Below, one piece after another: positions 6,220 to 7,151 of a DNA stretch of 7,151 nt. Within the stretch, counting starts at the first letter, position 1; every line of letters begins with the position of its first letter. This DNA is from Oscillospiraceae bacterium (GTDB lineage: Bacteria > Bacillota > Clostridia > Oscillospirales > Ruminococcaceae), in the NCBI GenBank assembly GCA_031253365.1, contig JAIRWE010000091.1, positions 1 to 7,151 on the forward strand, in the 5' to 3' direction. The translations under genes were made by a program, and so were the position numbers. The notes beneath the pieces are model-generated. The model was not told where the DNA came from. It ran no database searches and saw only the letters and a list, made by a program, of their open reading frames with translations.

Positions 6220-7151
6220 GCTTTCACCGCGTTTTCGCCGTTGATAACACGCGCTTCGGCGTTTATTCCGCCCGTTTTTTCGGGCTTGAGCGTCAGTTCG
6301 ACCGAACACGCGCGCGCCAAACCGCTTTCCGGCGGCAAAGGAACCGTTATTTTCCTCACGAGTTTAATTTTATCGCCGTCGGGTTCAAGCGGACTGTTCA
6401 CGTTCTCGTAGCCTTTTTCGCGGCTGAACAGCATTATCGCGCACTCCCCGTTCTTTATATCCCCCGCGGACGGCCGAAACGCGGTTTTAACCTCGCCGCC
6501 CCCGCGAAACTCCGCTCCCGCCGAAATAAGCGTTCGGAACACATACCTTTGCGATACGGGGTCGCTTACGGTTATCCCGTAATCGTATTCCGCGAACGCG
6601 CCCTTCTCCCCTTCGGCAAACGCCCCCGGAACAATCCCGTTGGCGTCCATGTAAAGCGCCGCGCCTGTCAGAATATCGTTCGCGCTTAAATCATAAATGT
6701 TCACTTCCTCGGGGAAAATATCGTTTATCGCTTTTATCACCGACGGCATGACCTTAGCGGCGTTCGCGCCCCTCGCGGGGAACACGCCGCAACCGTAAAC
6801 CGCCACGCGGGAAATTTCCCCCGGCGTTTTCCCCGCCTGCTTTAAGACGGAAAGTATCCGCGCCCCTATCCTTTCGGGAGCGGCAAGGGTACCCTCCCTT
6901 GTTATTTTAACCGTTTTACCCGATTCGCCCGAATAGCCCAGCTCGAACGAATAACCGTCCGTTCCGCATAAAAGCGCGTCGCCGCCGCCTTCATAAAACG
7001 CGTCGCAATAATACAGCGCGGCGGCGGATTTCGGGACGATGGCGACGTCCTCCTCCGAAGCGGGGGCGACCGCGGGCGCGTCGGGCTTCTTTACCGCGTA
7101 AGACCAACGCCCCTCCTTGGCGTAGACGACTTCAAGGGCGTATTGTTTCCT
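6216..7151 (-). CDS. Divergent Hsp70-like protein, C-terminal part (5' end beyond window)
   Basis: The frame is open from the right window edge to a TGA at 6216-6218 (311 residues visible); the true start lies outside. Three stretches align by eye with Hsp70. VPKSAALYY (about 6993-7040) sits where Hsp70 has EPTAAALAY. GTDGYSFELGY (about 6933-6965) sits at the phosphate-2 loop, normally DLGGGT. VAVYGCGVFP (about 6777-6806) sits at the adenosine motif, normally VGGSTRIP, followed by a helix and ANDILTGAALY, like the usual DEAVA.GAA. A beta-rich tail (YGITVSD to INAEARV, about 6235-6595) resembles the Hsp70 substrate-binding beta domain. The protein stops there, with no helical lid and no EEVD-like tail. 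Only about 54 residues separate the phosphate-2 and adenosine motifs, against roughly 145 in DnaK, so subdomain IIB appears to be absent. The altered loops suggest weak or lost ATP hydrolysis (inference). It is the first gene in view and overlaps the radical SAM gene by 4 bp (ATGA). Hsp70-like fold is fairly sure; chaperone activity is not. Confidence 0.75.
   Translation of the reverse strand, partial: RKQYALEVVYAKEGRWSYAVKKPDAPAVAPASEEDVAIVPKSAAALYYCDAFYEGGGDALLCGTDGYSFELGYSGESGKTVKITREGTLAAPERIGARILSVLKQAGKTPGEISRVAVYGCGVFPARGANAAKVMPSVIKAINDIFPEEVNIYDLSANDILTGAALYMDANGIVPGAFAEGEKGAFAEYDYGITVSDPVSQRYVFRTLISAGAEFRGGGEVKTAFRPSAGDIKNGECAIMLFSREKGYENVNSPLEPDGDKIKLVRKITVPLPPESGLARACSVELTLKPEKTGGINAEARVINGENAVKA
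6224..6228 (-). promoter_or_regulatory. Weak ribosome binding site of the radical SAM gene
   Basis: GGTGA on the minus strand, 4 nt before the ATG at 6219. It is a poor site, so translation probably relies on termination-reinitiation at the ATGA overlap with the Hsp70-like gene. Confidence 0.4.

Noticed and set aside
6220..6309. A 30-residue N-terminal extension of the radical SAM protein from an ATG at 6309.
   Set aside because: The extension is basic and low in structure, lies over the C-terminal coding region of the Hsp70-like gene, and family proteins begin close to the residues encoded from 6219.
6804..6806. A GTG that could start a 196-residue protein ending at 6216.
   Set aside because: The frame stays open to the window edge and the upstream residues carry further Hsp70-like segments, so this GTG is an internal valine codon.

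Overview
The window is one stretch of a minus-strand operon, transcribed from the right edge to the left edge. It holds six tightly packed coding regions and essentially no intergenic DNA. The first gene (right edge) and the last (left edge) are cut by the window. No RNA gene, CRISPR array, insertion sequence, promoter or terminator is visible. Composition is moderately GC-rich. A radical SAM activase of the oxygen-sensitive NrdG/PflA type points to an anaerobic or facultatively anaerobic bacterium. I cannot assign a phylum, and a gut-type Bacillota or similar anaerobe would be only a guess.

In transcription order the layout is: (1) 7151-6216, the C-terminal 311 residues of a divergent Hsp70-like protein; (2) 6219-5629, a small radical SAM protein with a CX3CX2C cluster motif; (3) 5648-4929, a 239-residue protein with a beta-rich N-terminus, three tandem 14-residue repeats and a C-terminal coiled coil; (4) 4936-3632, a 434-residue protein with an N-terminal coiled coil; (5) 3635-2178, a 485-residue, largely helical protein; (6) 2181-1, the first 727 residues of a multi-domain AAA+ ATPase of the CbbX/SpoVK type. 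All five junctions overlap (4, 20, 8, 4 and 4 bp), so the genes are probably co-transcribed and translationally coupled, and their products probably act together.

The combination suggests a dedicated protein-remodelling or assembly machine: an Hsp70-like subunit, a CbbX-like AAA+ motor, two or three coiled-coil partners and a radical SAM enzyme that could install or activate a modification. No member has a visible signal peptide or transmembrane segment, so it should be cytoplasmic. I do not recognise the cassette as a named system. The Hsp70-like protein looks degenerate: its phosphate-2 and adenosine motifs are altered, subdomain IIB is apparently missing and there is no lid. No glycyl radical enzyme for the activase is in view. 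These points make the locus a reasonable candidate for an undescribed system, but its function is not shown by the sequence.
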